Position numbers and translations under genes: made by a program
Origin: Scedosporium boydii
Taxonomy: Eukaryota; Ascomycota; Sordariomycetes; Microascales; Microascaceae
Reading direction: 5' to 3'
Length of the DNA stretch: 64,000 nt
NCBI GenBank assembly: GCA_002221725.1
Contig: NJFT01000065.1
Coordinates: 1-64,000, forward strand
Notes under the pieces: generated by a model
Database searches by the model: none
The model's input: only the letters and a program-made list of their open reading frames with translations
Told to the model about the DNA's origin: nothing
Shown: positions 23,175 to 35,645 of the stretch, piece by piece
Layout of the letters: each line of letters opens with the position of its first letter
Numbering within the stretch: the stretch's first letter is position 1

Positions 23175-24667
23175 GGCGATGACGGGTGGCACAAGTGGAC
23201 GAGCTAGTTGAAGCTATAATCACCGGCGGTTCAAGATGATGAATGATGAATGAGACCGAGGGAATGCACTGGGAAGGAGACCCGAATTGTGTCTCCGGGC
23301 TAATATGACCATGCCTTAGTGCAAAGGATTCATAGATAAAATCGCGGCATCGGCGGCACCAAGATGACTTGCAGCCGGGTTTCGCGAAGCCAGTGGGGCT
23401 GGACGGACGGATCAAGATGGAGATAATCGGGACTTCGGGAGCGAGGGAAAGACTCGCCCTGAAAAAGGAGATCGGTTTGCGATCGAAAATATCACGTGAC
23501 TAGCCACAGTGGGTCGCCAACAAATCTCAAGATCGAAGGTGCGGCTGCGAAACACTTGGCGTTAACTTAACCCGCCGCAGGGGCCCAAGTCACTTTGGAG
23601 GGCAGCTTCTTGCAGTTTTACCCCCAGAGGCTTGGCAGCCAAAGAAAACTGTACACAAATTTGAAGCCAATGGTAGTCACTGAGACACACATCAAATCGT
23701 TCTTAATTCCCTTGATGCAGTGATTTTGGGCTGCTCATGTGCTGTCGTCTTTGTTGTCTCGGTACTGCCGGATCGACATGCCTCCCTGAATATGACTACT
23801 CACCCAGTGTAGCTAAGTCGTCCCAAAATGGGCAAGTCCAGAATGATACAGCTCCGCAATGTATGAGTGTATGTCAAATTAAGCTTGCATTTCCCATCAA
23901 TCTTGAATCCTCAAACAGCTTAGCAAGAGGTTTATTCGCAGGAGCGGCCATTGAGTTTCTCCTAGACAATGTAACATTCGTTTAAACTTTTCAAAGTTAA
24001 ATTTCCTTCAAGTGACTTTGGCACTCCTTTTCAATCGTTCAAAACGGAACCTGCAGTCCGTGTCAACGCGCATTTTGACTTTCAAGAGTAATCACACTCT
24101 ATGCGTGATATCGAAGAACCCGCGAGCCGATCTGGAACTCGATGAGGTTGAAAAGAACCCGAGTCAAGGACGCCTGGCTCTTATGGTGCCGGCCTGCCGG
24201 GCATAGCCCGGGCTCTTCCTTTCAAGCCACCAGAGCCTATTGTGAAAGAGGCCCTCTGGACCGCTATAGGGGCATGAGTTTATGCTTGTAAGGGAGATGC
24301 GGGAGAGGCGTCTTGCCCACTTTACATTTGACTTTTCAAGGCCTTCCTACCACTGCAACGTTGGAATGGGGCGTAAGCCTCGGTCGGTGCTGGGTGTACG
24401 TGGGCTCGAAGATGGCTCTGAAGGGTGGAACGTAAATCCGTCCGTCCCAAGTCGGGACACAATACAATACATGCGGGCTTGCTAGATATCAATAGCTGTG
24501 AGATGCGAGTCAAATCAAGGTTGGCACGTGGCTTACTTCAACGCCCGTTCTAGCTAAATTGCCATCAATATCTTGTGTGAATTCATCAATCGCTCTCGAT
24601 GATAAGAGTCTCGATCTAAACTCCAACTTCACATGGCGCTACCGTTCGGCAGCTTTTAATCTACAAA
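23175..24667. other. intergenic, no gene seen
   Basis: This 1.5-kb stretch is the promoter side of the transcription-factor gene and the 3' side of the NmrA-like reductase. Only short unsupported frames are present. Confidence 0.5.
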
Positions 24668-25825
24668 TTAATAACGGAGTCCAGTAGGCTTTCCCTGCAA
24701 AAGATCCGTGAACACCGTTTTCAATGTTCGTCCAGAAACTCCAGGGTATAGTTCTTTGAAATTCAGGTAGCCAAGATATTCCGCAGACTTTGGCTGGTTG
24801 TCACCTCGGACACCCCACGAGTATTGGTATTCGTAGATAAGCTTCGTGATGAAGGCATTGCGGTCCTCGTGGTTGCGGCTCAGAGATTCTTGAACCTCAT
24901 CTAGAGTACCCTTAAGAGCTTCGGCACTCCGCTAGAATAGAAAGGTTAGATCTTCCAAGCGGCCGCTCAGTCATAAGGGCAGAAAACCCACGTATTGTCT
25001 GACAGCCTTCTCACCACTGAGTTCATCCATGATATCATAAGCTTGATTCATTGTCAGGAGGTCGGTAAATGCCAGGACCTTCTTGTTAAGGGTCCTGGGA
25101 TCAGCGATGATCTTGGCGACGTAAATTCCGATGTCGGCAAGTGAAGTGAAAGCCACGGGCACATTCCCATCCCCGGGAATAAACCTGCCACTCTCATTCC
25201 TGCTAATCGCGTGATTGGTTTTCCCTGAAGGCAAGGCGGGAGTTATTTGCTCCGACCACCAACCAACGTCGATTACAGTATACGGCAAGTAAATTCTTTG
25301 AATGGCGTCAAGAATCTCGTATTTCTAGAGATTGTTTTAACCCTGTTTTTCTTTCTCCTCACATGGAACTCGCATGATGGAGTGGGGTGAACCTACCTGG
25401 TCATCGAGCCACATGATCCCTCTCGGCGCCGGAGTTCCAAAATTGCAGGGGACGAAGCGCTTCACTCCCGCTTTCTTGGCAGCTTCGACGAGGGGAATCT
25501 GTTGCTGAAGAGTAAACCCAGCAATGCAAGAGATGACAATATCAATGCCAGTCAAGACGTCAACAAGGCTCTGTTGTGGCCCAGCCAAGTCGACTGGAAC
25601 CACGTGAACACCGCGCTCCCGAAGAGATTGATTGCCGGCATTATTTATCGAAGACTCTCGAGATAGCGCGGTGATATCCTTTGACTCTTATTAGATCAGC
25701 CCGCAAAGTCTGGCTTGCGCAAGCATGTAACTAACGAAGTGTGTCTCAGACGCCAGCAAGCCATCCACGACGCTGGCGCCGGTATGACCGGTTGCACCAA
25801 GAATGGCCACTTTTAACGTGGACAT
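24668..25825 (-). CDS. NmrA/isoflavone-reductase-like NAD(P)H-dependent reductase
   Basis: Four exons, 25825-25736, 25678-25397, 25324-24992 and 24931-24668, give 322 aa. The N-terminus has a clean dinucleotide-binding motif (VAILGATGHTGASVVDGLL). Further family marks are DIVISCIAGFTLQQQIPLV, the AGVKRFVPCNFGTPAPRG block and YTVIDVGWWSEQI, then a substrate-side domain with FTSLADIGIYVAKII. Proteins of this type reduce small aromatic or isoprenoid compounds with NADPH, or act as redox-sensing regulators; the substrate here is unknown. Exon 2 is best started at GATATC (25678), which gives the family's DITALSR strand. It is divergent to a SAM methyltransferase 1.04 kb away, which could share its promoter region. 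Confidence 0.9.
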
Positions 25826-26861
25826 TCTGCAATGTTTCTCTTGGGTGTTCTGGATGGAGATGTTTATAGTCGCTAAGCGCGGATTATTGTGAACTATCTG
25901 CTCATTCCTTCTGTTTGGTGAACGATCGACCTTAAATATCTGGAGCGGAGCTGTTTCCGGAATCGGACTCGGGAAAACTCCGAGCCCTAACTCCGTGGTC
26001 TGGCTGTCTCACCCCTCAGTCTTAGAAATCAAGAACAGAATTCGCCACAAATTTGGCACAACTGTATCTACTAGCATTATCCTCAGCGCGGCTCGAAAGT
26101 TTTTGCAAGCCATGGACGGACCGACCCAGACGGACCCTTCTTGGGCACGGGGTGCACGATGAGTAGGAGTTTAAGAAGCGAACCGTTGAAAAGTCGAGTT
26201 CGACGTGGCTTTCGCTCAAGCAAACTGTCGTCGTCAGCCAATTGATCAACCTGCCCCAAGGAAGCCACTGCAGCCCCTCAGGTCTCTTTTCAAAGAGTGT
26301 CACATTCCCCAAGTGCCTCATGTCTATTAACATCAGGTAGTTATAAAGTAGTTTACGGCCCACTCGACTGCCTATCGAGGATCTGTCCACGTTGATACCC
26401 CGGTTCTTTTCTTGTTGCAACTCTGGTTCTTTGCATGAACCAGAGGCGGCAAGTTTGTGGAAGGAGGATTTGATCAATGTATAATGCCGCTAGGTCGATG
26501 CCTCAGTTGAATGCGCATGGTCGAAAACGCAAGAACGCCGAAAACAAAACCAGCTAGCTCAAACATGTTTTGAAGCCGTGAATGGACTTTGGAGATGATC
26601 GCATATTCCAGAGTTGACCAATCCTATCCACTGACCTGCGAAGCGGTAATCTAATACGAAGTAAGCCATGTTGACCTGCATTCCCCTGCATTCGCTCGTG
26701 TCCACTTCGTATTTTCCCCCCTACGCTCCTTGGGTCATACCATAGAAGCGGGGTTCTGGTCATCATCATCATTCCAATCCAAGATCCTAGAATATTTCCA
26801 ATCTCCCGAAACTGCCAGTCCCGAGAACTATCCACCTTGCCGGAAATTTGGATTTCCTGAG
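25826..26861. other. divergent promoter region
   Basis: About 1 kb lies between the divergent NmrA-like reductase and methyltransferase genes. Frames inside it have no supporting domain. No clear binding sites were identified. Confidence 0.45.
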
Positions 26862-27896
26862 ATGTCTTCATCCACTGACATTGGAACTCTAGACGCGTGG
26901 GAGACCAATGCTGAATTTTGGGATAGGGCAGTTGGAGAAGAGGGGAACAAGTACTGGCGGCTGCTGCAAGCTCCCTGCCTTGAAAGAATGATCCATGTGC
27001 AGCCTAATTGCAAAGCACTAGAACTCGCGACGGGGAATGGCCTGGGCGCCAGATGGCTTGCATCCAAGGGCGCATTTGTTCTGGCCACAGACGGCAGCGA
27101 GAAAATGGTCGCCCTTGCTGCTCGACATACCCCATCTGAACACGTAGACAAAATTGTGTATCGACAGCTTGACGTAACGAAGTCCGGCGAATTCGAGGCT
27201 CTCCTCCAAGATTCGCTAGCGGTATGTTCACCAGTCGCTTAGACGCTCTCAAGGAGTTTTGTCTCCGGCCTGCTAATAATTAGAATCAAGTCTGAGCGGT
27301 TCGATGTTGTGCTTGCCAACATGGCTATTATGGATATTGAAACATTGGATGCGCTGGCAGACGCCTTGCCAAAGCTGCTGAAGAAGGACGGAATGTATAT
27401 TTTACCTGCTAAGCACCATTTAGTTGGGGTTACAAGCTTACAATATCTCAGATTTGTTGCTACAATGCTGCACCCAGTGTTTGACACTACCAACGCGGCT
27501 ATCAGTACTAGTGAAGTTTCAGATCCTCAAACTGGATTATCTCGCATCACTCGAACTCGAGTCATTGAAAAGTATCTCCACGTCCCGCCTTGGCGAGGTG
27601 TTGCTATGGCTGACCAACCAAAATGGCATGTACGTTGACCCTGGGAAGTTTCGATCTGTACCCTGAGGGAGCAACGCGCTTCCCAACTTGCGGACTGTCG
27701 GCTGACTTGGGAGAAGCTCTACTTCCACCGTCCATTACATGAGCTCTTCGGCGTCTTCTTCAAGGCAGGACTAGTTATGGATGCACTCGAAGAGCCAACG
27801 TTCTCGGCAGAGCAGGCGGCGACTGGTGGCAGCCAACGCACCAATCGAACCCAAATACCTGTCCTACTGGCTTTCCGACTGCGACGGGCACAGTAA
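26862..27896 (+). CDS. class I SAM-dependent methyltransferase
   Basis: Exons 26862-27221, 27291-27629 and 27714-27896 give 293 aa, with both introns in phase 0. SAM-binding motif I is ALELATGNGLGARWLA, followed by the acidic end of strand 2 in FVLATDGSEKM and motif IV-like FDVVLANMAIMDI. The C-terminal end has LYFHRPLHELF, then FFKAGLVMDALEEPTFS and IPVLLAFRLRR, a typical closing strand of this fungal family. The second exon must start at TCTGAG (27291), because the earlier acceptor would read into a stop. It probably methylates a small molecule; the substrate is unknown. The divergent reductase neighbour makes a small two-enzyme modification step possible but unproven. Confidence 0.9.
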
Positions 27897-28223
27897 TCTC
27901 CCCCATGCTGACCTTGGAAGTTTAAACAAATGGATATGTTATTTTTCCTTTCGTCTGGTGTTCTGTATTTTTCCACTTTTATCTTTCTTCGTTCTCTCCA
28001 GCCTTTTTCCTCGCCTAAATTATCAGAACAATCGAAAAGTCACGGACGGTCACCAGAAGTTCGAGGTGAAACAGTAATTAACATTAACTTTCTTCGATGT
28101 GCGTATAGTGGTCCTCAACTCCGTGCCCAAGCCCTGGTAACAGTATTCACAATAAGGGGAATTACACACATCTCCATCTACATACACCAGCTCGCTTCTT
28201 TTTCTTGAAACGCCCAATCAACG

Positions 28224-29299
28224 TCAACTGCCTTCCATCTCATATATACCCGAGCCCGGAAGCTCCTGAGGCTCTGGAAGCGTTGTATATGCCGGTGCGG
28301 GGGACGACTGAGGTTGGTAATCTGGGGCTGGAGGCGCCAACGTTTTCAGGGACTTCTCTTGCGCGGCGGCGATGGTCGACTCAGGGACCGTATGTCCTGG
28401 ATCTTCGCGTCTCTGACGACACACAAAGTAGGCCGCGGCTGCTGTGGCGGCGGAGACTGCCACGGCGACTCCGACAACAATTCCCACCAGGGCCCCGGTG
28501 GGGAGGCCTTTCTTGGATGATGACGAACGCGATGGCGTTGAGCTGGGGCCCAAGGAGGAGTCTTCGGAATCGGCATTGGGGTCTGCTTCTGTGGTCGACG
28601 TGGAACTACTACGGCTGTTTCCTGTTGTGGAAGTAGGAGGGGAAGTTTCTGGTGATCGACGAGTTCTGTGTCAGTGATGATTCCTAGGGGGCCAGAGAGA
28701 GAGAGAGAGAGAAGGGGGGGGGAGACGACGAGTATTCGCAACAGAAAACCACCGACCAACCCACCGGAAGTGCTGGGACTGTAAACCCCAAACTGAGTGC
28801 CTGCTGGAAAGTCCGCCGTGGCCGAGTAGACAATCATCCTCATCACGCCCCCGCACATTGCATCTTTTGCTCCCCAGCAAGTCTTCGTGCAAGAGTCGTC
28901 AGTTGCTGAGAACGCCCAGGGCTGGATAGAATTTCCGCAATAGCAGTCACAGCCCTGCTCGATGCCAAACATGTTACATTTGGCAACGGAGCAGAAGCTT
29001 CGACACAATTCTGGACTCATTCCGGAGTCGAAGAGATGAGATACGGACATAATAATACCGCTCCCATCCTGCCAGCAGCCCAAATATGTGTAGCCATCGA
29101 CCTCTTTAACCTCGACCCGTTTTTGAAGTTGAATTCGGTGCGGCTCTTCAAAGGCTGTCGTCGAGGCACTGACGGCGGTTTGGACAGGACTTGGAGCGAC
29201 TGTAGGCAACGAAACGGCAGGTTGGGTCCTTGCCACGAGGCGAGCCCGGGAGAAACACGCACTGGCAAGGAGGCAGGGAAAGACCCCCCACAGCTTCAT
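28224..29299 (-). CDS. WSC-domain single-pass membrane protein
   Basis: Two exons, 29299-28765 and 28648-28224, give 319 aa. The order is signal peptide (MKLWGVFPCLLASACFS), a short linker, one WSC domain (about residues 68-160, starting YTYLGCWQDG with eight conserved cysteines, including CRSFCSVAKC and CDCYCGNS), a Ser/Thr-rich stalk, and one transmembrane helix (GALVGIVVGVAVAVSAATAA) followed by a basic CRQRRED stop-transfer and a Pro-rich cytoplasmic tail. This is the layout of cell-wall stress sensors, though many fungal proteins share it. The intron contains a run of (GA)n and G-rich sequence. The 3' ends of this gene and the methyltransferase face each other, 327 nt apart. Confidence 0.9.
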
Positions 29300-29989
29300 T
29301 TGACTTCTTTTAGAGTGCTGCGCCGTGTTCGTTAAGCTCCTAGTTTATTCAGATAGTGATCAAGAGCTCCTAGTAGATAATTAAGTATTGAAAAGGGGAA
29401 GTGAGCAGCGATGGTGGGAGCGATCCGCATGGTTAGGAAGAGGGCTTAGATAGTAAGGGCTTTGTTTAGAATCATCTCTTTTCCATCCTAGCTCTCATGC
29501 CACGGACGAAATAACCTTCTGGTATCTCAAGTTTGTCACGAGCTGCTGGCTTTGACCAAGCACAAGAATGTGACCCACTGGATCTCAATGGCTGAGCTGG
29601 TTCCAGCTGTTATGCAGGGATCGATTAGTGCGCAGTCGACGCCAATCAATAATTTGAATGATGAGGAGATCATGCAAGGCAGATCAAGGTCCCTGGATGA
29701 GCAAAGATTGAGGCATACGGCTCCGTATTTGATTGAGAAGCTAATTTTCTGTTCTAGAGCGATGTGGTCCAAGACAATCCGGGGGGAACACCATGAAGAA
29801 GAGTGGTTGACATGTCGGGCGGATCATCCTGTTGATGGCGACACGGCCAATTTCTGAAACAACAGCCCTTTAATAACCAGTGTCTATTTAAGGAATACGG
29901 ATAAGGGCGCGGGTTCACGAATCGCTGAACGCCCGGGCATAAAATCATCTCGCAACTGGACCCGAGGAGCCAACCCGCTCTTATTGAAA

Positions 29990-30640
29990 GCCTCATGGCC
30001 CAATAATCAGGAAACCCCCAAATTCGGGAGGAGGACTCGGAATTATTGCCGTATGCGAGCGGCGAGAACCTAGTAAAAAGGTGACTTCGGAGGAGTGACA
30101 TGGGGTGATTCCTCAGCACACGCCGCCTGCACCGCGACGCTCCGGCGGTCCGGAATTCGGACCCGGGCCCTCCCACAATAAAGCACCCCATCGTGGGGAT
30201 CGCTCCTAACCTGCGCCTACGGCACGGGGTAAATTGTTCAACGAGAACGATAAATCAGCCCGAGATGGAAGCGCTGGGTTTCTGCCTTTCGCTCTTGGAT
30301 TTGCCGCTCTCGTATACAGGTAATATATTATTCCTCTTCCGAAAATGTGTCAGGTCGCCGCCACAAGGATCAACCTACCTTAAAGAGAACCCAGCGAATT
30401 TGTCTTGGTGATTTGACCTCTGGGAGAGAAGCGACTTGGCGTTGTACATTTCATTCACATCAAGCTTTCCGGAACTGGAATAAAGCGCTTCACTTTCCCA
30501 ATCATGTCTGAAGATTGCTTCCACGGCGAGCTTTCCTGACTCCATCAGCATTCAGATTCCGGAATTCTCCACAATCTCCCATCGTCGAGATGTCCGCCTC
30601 CACCGAGTTAGTTGTGAATTCTCTTTCACGGCTATTCCCA
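29990..30640 (+). repeat. degenerate non-coding repeat, copy A
   Basis: The stretch holds TTCGGGAGGAGGACTCGG near 30033, a block around 30275 (GGGTTTCTGCCTTTCGCT) and a block around 30408 (CTTGGTGATTTGACCTCTGG). The same blocks occur in the same order in copy B, with mainly C/T and G/A differences. No open frame survives. It is probably an old, mutated mobile-element piece, perhaps altered by repeat-induced point mutation. The element type is not identified and the borders are approximate. Confidence 0.45.
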
Positions 30641-31889
30641 TGAGAGATTGGCCCTTGGAGTCCGTTTGGTTCCGAGCACTCTTGACCGAGTGAAGCTATG
30701 AGGTAAAATGGGTTTGAGGCCGCCTGCATGTTCCCTGATAAACAAGCGGTCATACATACCGTCCCCAGCATGTCCAACGTTAGTGCATATTCTGTATATA
30801 TCTTCATCACTCACGGCTGCAGAATATGTCTCGATGTCGATTGAAATCTTGACTTTGACTAGAGATTACCAGGGACATAATATCTGCGTCTCGGACGGTC
30901 ATCTCGGTGTCGAACGGGCACGCGGGAAGGGCCTCGAGCGTGAGATGCAAGTCCCTCGGTTACATGAATTCTGGAATGCATGACGATACGTGATTTCTCC
31001 CAACTCCAAGCCATCTTTGAGGGGTCAAGAACAATGACTGAAGCAATGGTTCTATTTTTCTTGCTTACGCCAACAACTTTTTACACTTCCCTCGTATGTG
31101 TGCGATGCTCTGGGAGGGCACCCAAATTGTAGCAACGTACCTTGGCCTTTTCTTTTTATCCTTTTCATTATTTTCATCGTTATTATTTTGGAATTTTTTT
31201 TTTTTTTCCCTCCTTTCCTAAAAAAATAACCGTAAAAACCCTCAATCCAATTGAAAGGTCAAAGTCTAAGCGAGGCGTAAAACCAACCGACAGGATGTGG
31301 GTCTTAATGAAGTGGCCCCAGAAGCTCGCCTGTGAACTACAATGTCAGGCTGTTGGTCACCGATAAATAGGTCTATTGGATCTCGAGATAAGGATTACGA
31401 TACGGGTGAAGGATTCATTGTAAATATTGGACCAGCTCTGCCTTGGTCTTTCCAAGCCCTCGATGTCAGTCAACGATGTACCTAGTCATCTGGCTGCCGT
31501 GGAAAATGACGCGACAATTGGCAATCATGCCGTTGAGATGAGCATTACATTTTATGAGCATGTCAAATCGGCGATGAAGTGTCAACCTCCTTCTCCCATT
31601 CACTTCCAGTGCCACGAAGGAGCCGGCCCCCGATCCTCAGGTCCTTCGTGGCCAATCTCGGGGCTGCTTGGATAGTTTACTCGTCCTCAACCGCCCTCGA
31701 CCCAATATTTTCGCCAGCCGGCTTTCCAGCAGTATGTGGCGCCCCCTCTATTCGTCTTGTAGACTCTGGCATGATCTCGGCTAAGAGGTGGAGGAAAGAT
31801 GGTGCCCGGGGGTACCACGTGCTGCCCGAGTGAGTGTTGAGACCCAAACAAAGATAACATCCACCAGCCCCACAAAAATGGTGACCGAT

Positions 31890-33180
31890 GGTGATGGAAC
31901 CCAAGTTCGGGAGGAGGACTCGGGTCTATTACAAGTTTAGATTACATGCGGGTAGTGAGAAGATAAAGGATGGCTGCGAGGGCGTGGCGTGAATTGACGA
32001 GCCCTGTGGTTTCCTCGACCCACATGCCCGCTACTCCGTACTTGGACTACTGGAACTCAAAGGAAAATGCACAGTCATGGGAGTGATGCGCACGATCAGG
32101 AGGAGAGCTCATAAATGATCTTCTTTTTTTCCGTATTGAAACCACATGACATCCGAGCTAAGATAAAAAGTGATCTGCTGCTATCTGTCTTGAACTGCTG
32201 GCCCTGGCCGAGAGGGAAAATGCCGCTTAGAGGATAGCAGGATCGCAGTGGCTGAGTTGGTGCAGCTGCCATGCAATCCTTCAGCGGGGCGTCGAAGCCA
32301 ATCAAGGTTGGAAGGGGCAGACTGAGGTCCAGGCACGCCAGCTTCATATTCTTATTTTTCAGCTCTGGGCGGTGCTTGAAGACAACTTCTCTTGTAAAAG
32401 TGAGGTGAAACAGAAGCGAAGGTGAGAAATGATTAGTGAACTTACTAAATTCTTAAGCTTAATAAGGCTGAACCTTCCATGTATCTGTTGTATGCAAATC
32501 AGTAGCTGAAGAATTGATGCCCTTGAAATGACCTGTGTGTTTTTACTACAGGGCTCTAGAAGGTGGTATTCGATCCGGACCAACCCTTACTCCCGAGTGA
32601 GTCCAACGATGCGAGTCAGGTCGAAGTTAGGCTTAAGCCAACGCCTCATTCGCTGCTCGGAAAGTTGATTTGGTCCACCCACACCCGCCTTCGACACCCG
32701 CTGGAGCCCCGAGTCGCCCCACAACAAGCACAGACACGGAACGGCGGGGATAAAAGCTTAGTTTCTAAAGGTAAGTGTACTACACTAGGGGTCTGGGGAG
32801 ACTTCTTCAATGAACCCAGCGCCGGGTTTCTGCTTTTCGCTGTCGGACTTCCTCGGTCCATTTCCCGTCTGCCTTGGAGAGAACCCATATCTTGGTGATT
32901 CGGCCTCTGGGAGAGAAGCAAGTTGACACTATTGTGCTATGAATTCTATGATGCCATGCTCACAGGATACTTCGTTCGCATCAGGGCTTCCAGAACAGGG
33001 ATCAAACTCCCAGTTTGCCAGATCATGCATGAAGATTTTTTTCTCAACAAGTTTGTCTTGAGTCCGCCAACCTCCGGATTCCGAGAATTCTCAGCAAATG
33101 AAACATCTCCAGAATTAGTGATCGAAATTTCCCGTGCCCACTCCTGCGAGGAATAATTGGCCCGAGGATTCCATTGGACT
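31890..33180 (+). repeat. degenerate non-coding repeat, copy B
   Basis: It carries TTCGGGAGGAGGACTCGG near 31908, GGGTTTCTGCTTTTCGCT near 32825 and CTTGGTGATTCGGCCTCTGG near 32892, matching copy A in the same orientation. Spacing between the first two blocks differs between copies (about 240 against 915 nt), so one copy has an insertion or the other a deletion. Borders are approximate. Confidence 0.45.
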
Positions 33181-34940
33181 TAGGAATTTCGTCAGAATCC
33201 GGGCGTGCTTGATTGACTTAAGCGATGAGTCTGGGGTCGCCTCCTTGTTCTCTGCTAAAGCAACCTGTTGTGTCAATATCGAAAAACCTCCCATGCTCAG
33301 GTCGATCTGATTCTTACACATATTATTTCGTATTCGTCTTTGTCCGTCCCACGGGTGCGGAATATATTACGATCCCGATTGACATGAAGATGTGTCTATG
33401 AAGGAGAGTAGGACCTGCGGCTATCATACGATGTGTGGTTGCTCACAATTCCCAGTTCTATCTTTGCACGAACTGAGCCCATTTCCAGGTGGTGGCGTCT
33501 GTGTCGAGAACCGTGATGGCACAACCACATCTCTTCCTCTGGAGCAATGATTCTACTTGTATTGTGCGAAGCGCACGCCCAAGAACACAACGCGACCACG
33601 CCATTGGGCGTTCCGTTGGTTTTTAATTTACGAGAAGAGCATATTTCGCCTCGGGCGACTGGCAATCGCGATCAGAGGCACCTTTTATCCGCAAGTTACC
33701 GCATCATCGTAGGCATCCCGCTCGACGAGCTGCCCGACGTTGCTATGAAGGATGGAATTTGTTTCCTTTATACGGCCGTAAAACAACCTTATGATCATGA
33801 TAATCGGGGTAATCAGGATACATGTGGATCTGAAAAAGATCCCTAATAAAAGCTCTCGCCTTTTTCTCCTTTGTAGGGGCACCGAGAGGGGGCGTGGGGG
33901 TGGCTCCTGTGGGACCTTGCAGGCAGGCAAAGCTAGCCGAGGGTTGGTCGCGGGACTACCCGCTTCTTTGCGGGAAGATCTTGGACTCATCAGCTTGGCA
34001 AGGTATCTCGACTCTCCACCGTGGAAGGCTGAAGACGGCAGGCACGGGTTTCAGCTCCTCGTGCTCGCAGTCGCCTTCGCTTTTTTCTTCTTTCCCCCTT
34101 TTTCAATTTTACCCTCAATCTCACCCATTCTGTTTCCACACTCGCCGCTGTTCCTGACTTGGGATGGTGGTATTCTTTTTCGTATCTGCGCAAGTTAGAC
34201 CGGTGGACCGAAATGTCTTGCAGTTGCCGAGGCACATTCTAATCATCCCAACTCACAACGCGGGGCAAATGCAACGTCCCCCCTGTTACTCGGGGCGTCC
34301 GGGTATCGGCGCTACACCTCCCAGGGTCCGCCTGTTCGATCCGGGAGGGGCCAGGACGGCGCAATCCCCTCTTGATCTCCGATAGATTTCTATCCGTCTT
34401 ACACCGTCTTTCATTGTCTTGGGCACCCCAAAATCCGCATTGCCAGCCCTTTCAAACCCTCGTGCGCAACTCAACGGGAAATTCATTTATAAGGGCCTTA
34501 AGATGCGATTCACGACACAGTCAACGTGTCCCCAATGCAGAACGTAGCGAAATAGAATCCAGAACATCGGTAACTGGCCTTAGGGTTTTCCAAGTTCAGA
34601 GTTCAGAGGCAACGGTTCGAGTAGAGTAACATCAATTGATCCTTCGAAATATCGGAACTGAGCTGCGCTGTCAGCCTGCTGGTTCTTAGCAATGAAATCC
34701 TGCCCGGAGTGATTGATGAGAAATATTGGAAGCCTGCATGTGAACCACACCACCCTGCGGCCGGTCCTTGACAAAAAGTCATGATGGCTCTCGAGAGAAG
34801 GAATATTGTCCGAGTGAAATGGTGAAGAAACTGTATCGCCTAATAAAACTGCTAGCTTTTCGGGATGGATCGTGGATTCACGCGAGTTCTCATGCAACAT
34901 CAGGCCGTGTTGTGAAGTCTGGAGATGTCTTTGCGAAAAC

Positions 34941-34948
34941 TATAAAAG
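34941..34948 (+). promoter_or_regulatory. TATA box of the beta/gamma-crystallin-like gene
   Basis: TATAAAAG lies 41 nt upstream of the first in-frame ATG at 34982. That is rather close for a UTR plus start codon, which is one reason to doubt that ATG. Confidence 0.45.
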
Positions 34949-34981
34949 GAGCGTGGATAGACCCAACGGAGGGGGTGTTAG

Positions 34982-35645
34982 ATGCTCGCTTTTATCCATC
35001 ATCTGCAATCCGCAAACAATTTTCCCAAGCTTGACTCCTATCTCAGCATTCGATCTCCTTTCATCACGGTCTCTCCCAAAGTAATTTACACTGCTCTGGT
35101 CCTTCCAGTCCTCATGGTCACGGCGGCTCCCGTCGATGATCTACCCATTGCGAAGGATGGCACTAATATTGGCCCTCTTGCCGTGATGGCGTCCATTACC
35201 TATTGCGAGCACACCAATTGGAATGGGCAGTGCGAGACCAGGCTCCAGCCCCTAACTGAGTGCTGTAAGGCGAACCTATCACCTCCCCCCTGCCACTTCC
35301 TCTGCCCTTCGATTTGCCCTTGCACCAGTCCTTCCTCTGCATGAAGGCTGAGAAACACTGACAATCCGTTGTAGACAATCTGCCCTCCTCGTGGAATGAC
35401 CGCATCAGTTCCATCCGGAACGATAGCCGGAGCTCTTACAAGTGTATTTGGTACGAGTAAGTTATATCTACCTACCTTGGCCTAGTGGCCAGTCCTCCTC
35501 CGGGAGAATTACGAGCTTACAGGTTTTGGCCAGGCACGGCAACTGTCAGGGTCGTTCGTATGACAACCAGAACGATGCCAACCTAGCCGATGGAGATGGC
35601 TACTTCAACGACCGCATTAGCAGCTGGTCGTGCAAGTACAAATAA
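34982..35645 (+). CDS. small secreted beta/gamma-crystallin-like protein
   Basis: Three exons end at 35264, span 35375-35456 and span 35534-35645. From ATG 34982 they give 158 aa. A hydrophobic stretch (VIYTALVLPVLMVTAAPV) should be the signal peptide, but it sits at residues 34-51 instead of at the N-terminus, so the true start may differ. The mature part of about 80 residues contains two Greek-key-like motifs. Motif 1 runs ITYCEHTNWNGQCET to LPSSWNDRISSI; motif 2 runs YKCIWYEHGNCQGRSY to YFNDRISSWSC. Each contains NDRISS, exactly the (N/D)(N/D)xx(S/T)S double clamp that binds calcium in beta/gamma-crystallins. Six cysteines could form disulphides. The role is unknown; the fold occurs in crystallins and in secreted microbial proteins. 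Confidence 0.82.

Larger units (their letters stand above)
29300..34940. other. 5.6-kb gene-empty region with degenerate repeats
   Basis: No complete gene could be built. Short frames exist on both strands but none carries a domain. The region contains two diverged copies of one repeat (see separate entries). The stretch from 33300 to 34900 shows a T-rich patch near 34080-34115 and otherwise nothing recognisable. Confidence 0.5.

Noticed and set aside
24668..27896. Secondary-metabolite gene cluster
   Set aside because: Reductase, methyltransferase, acyltransferase and monooxygenase genes occur in the window, but there is no PKS, NRPS, terpene cyclase or prenyltransferase, and unrelated genes and gaps separate them.
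34280..34370. GC-rich stretch with GTTCGATCC, tRNA-like
   Set aside because: The T stem does not pair and no acceptor stem forms, so it is not a tRNA.
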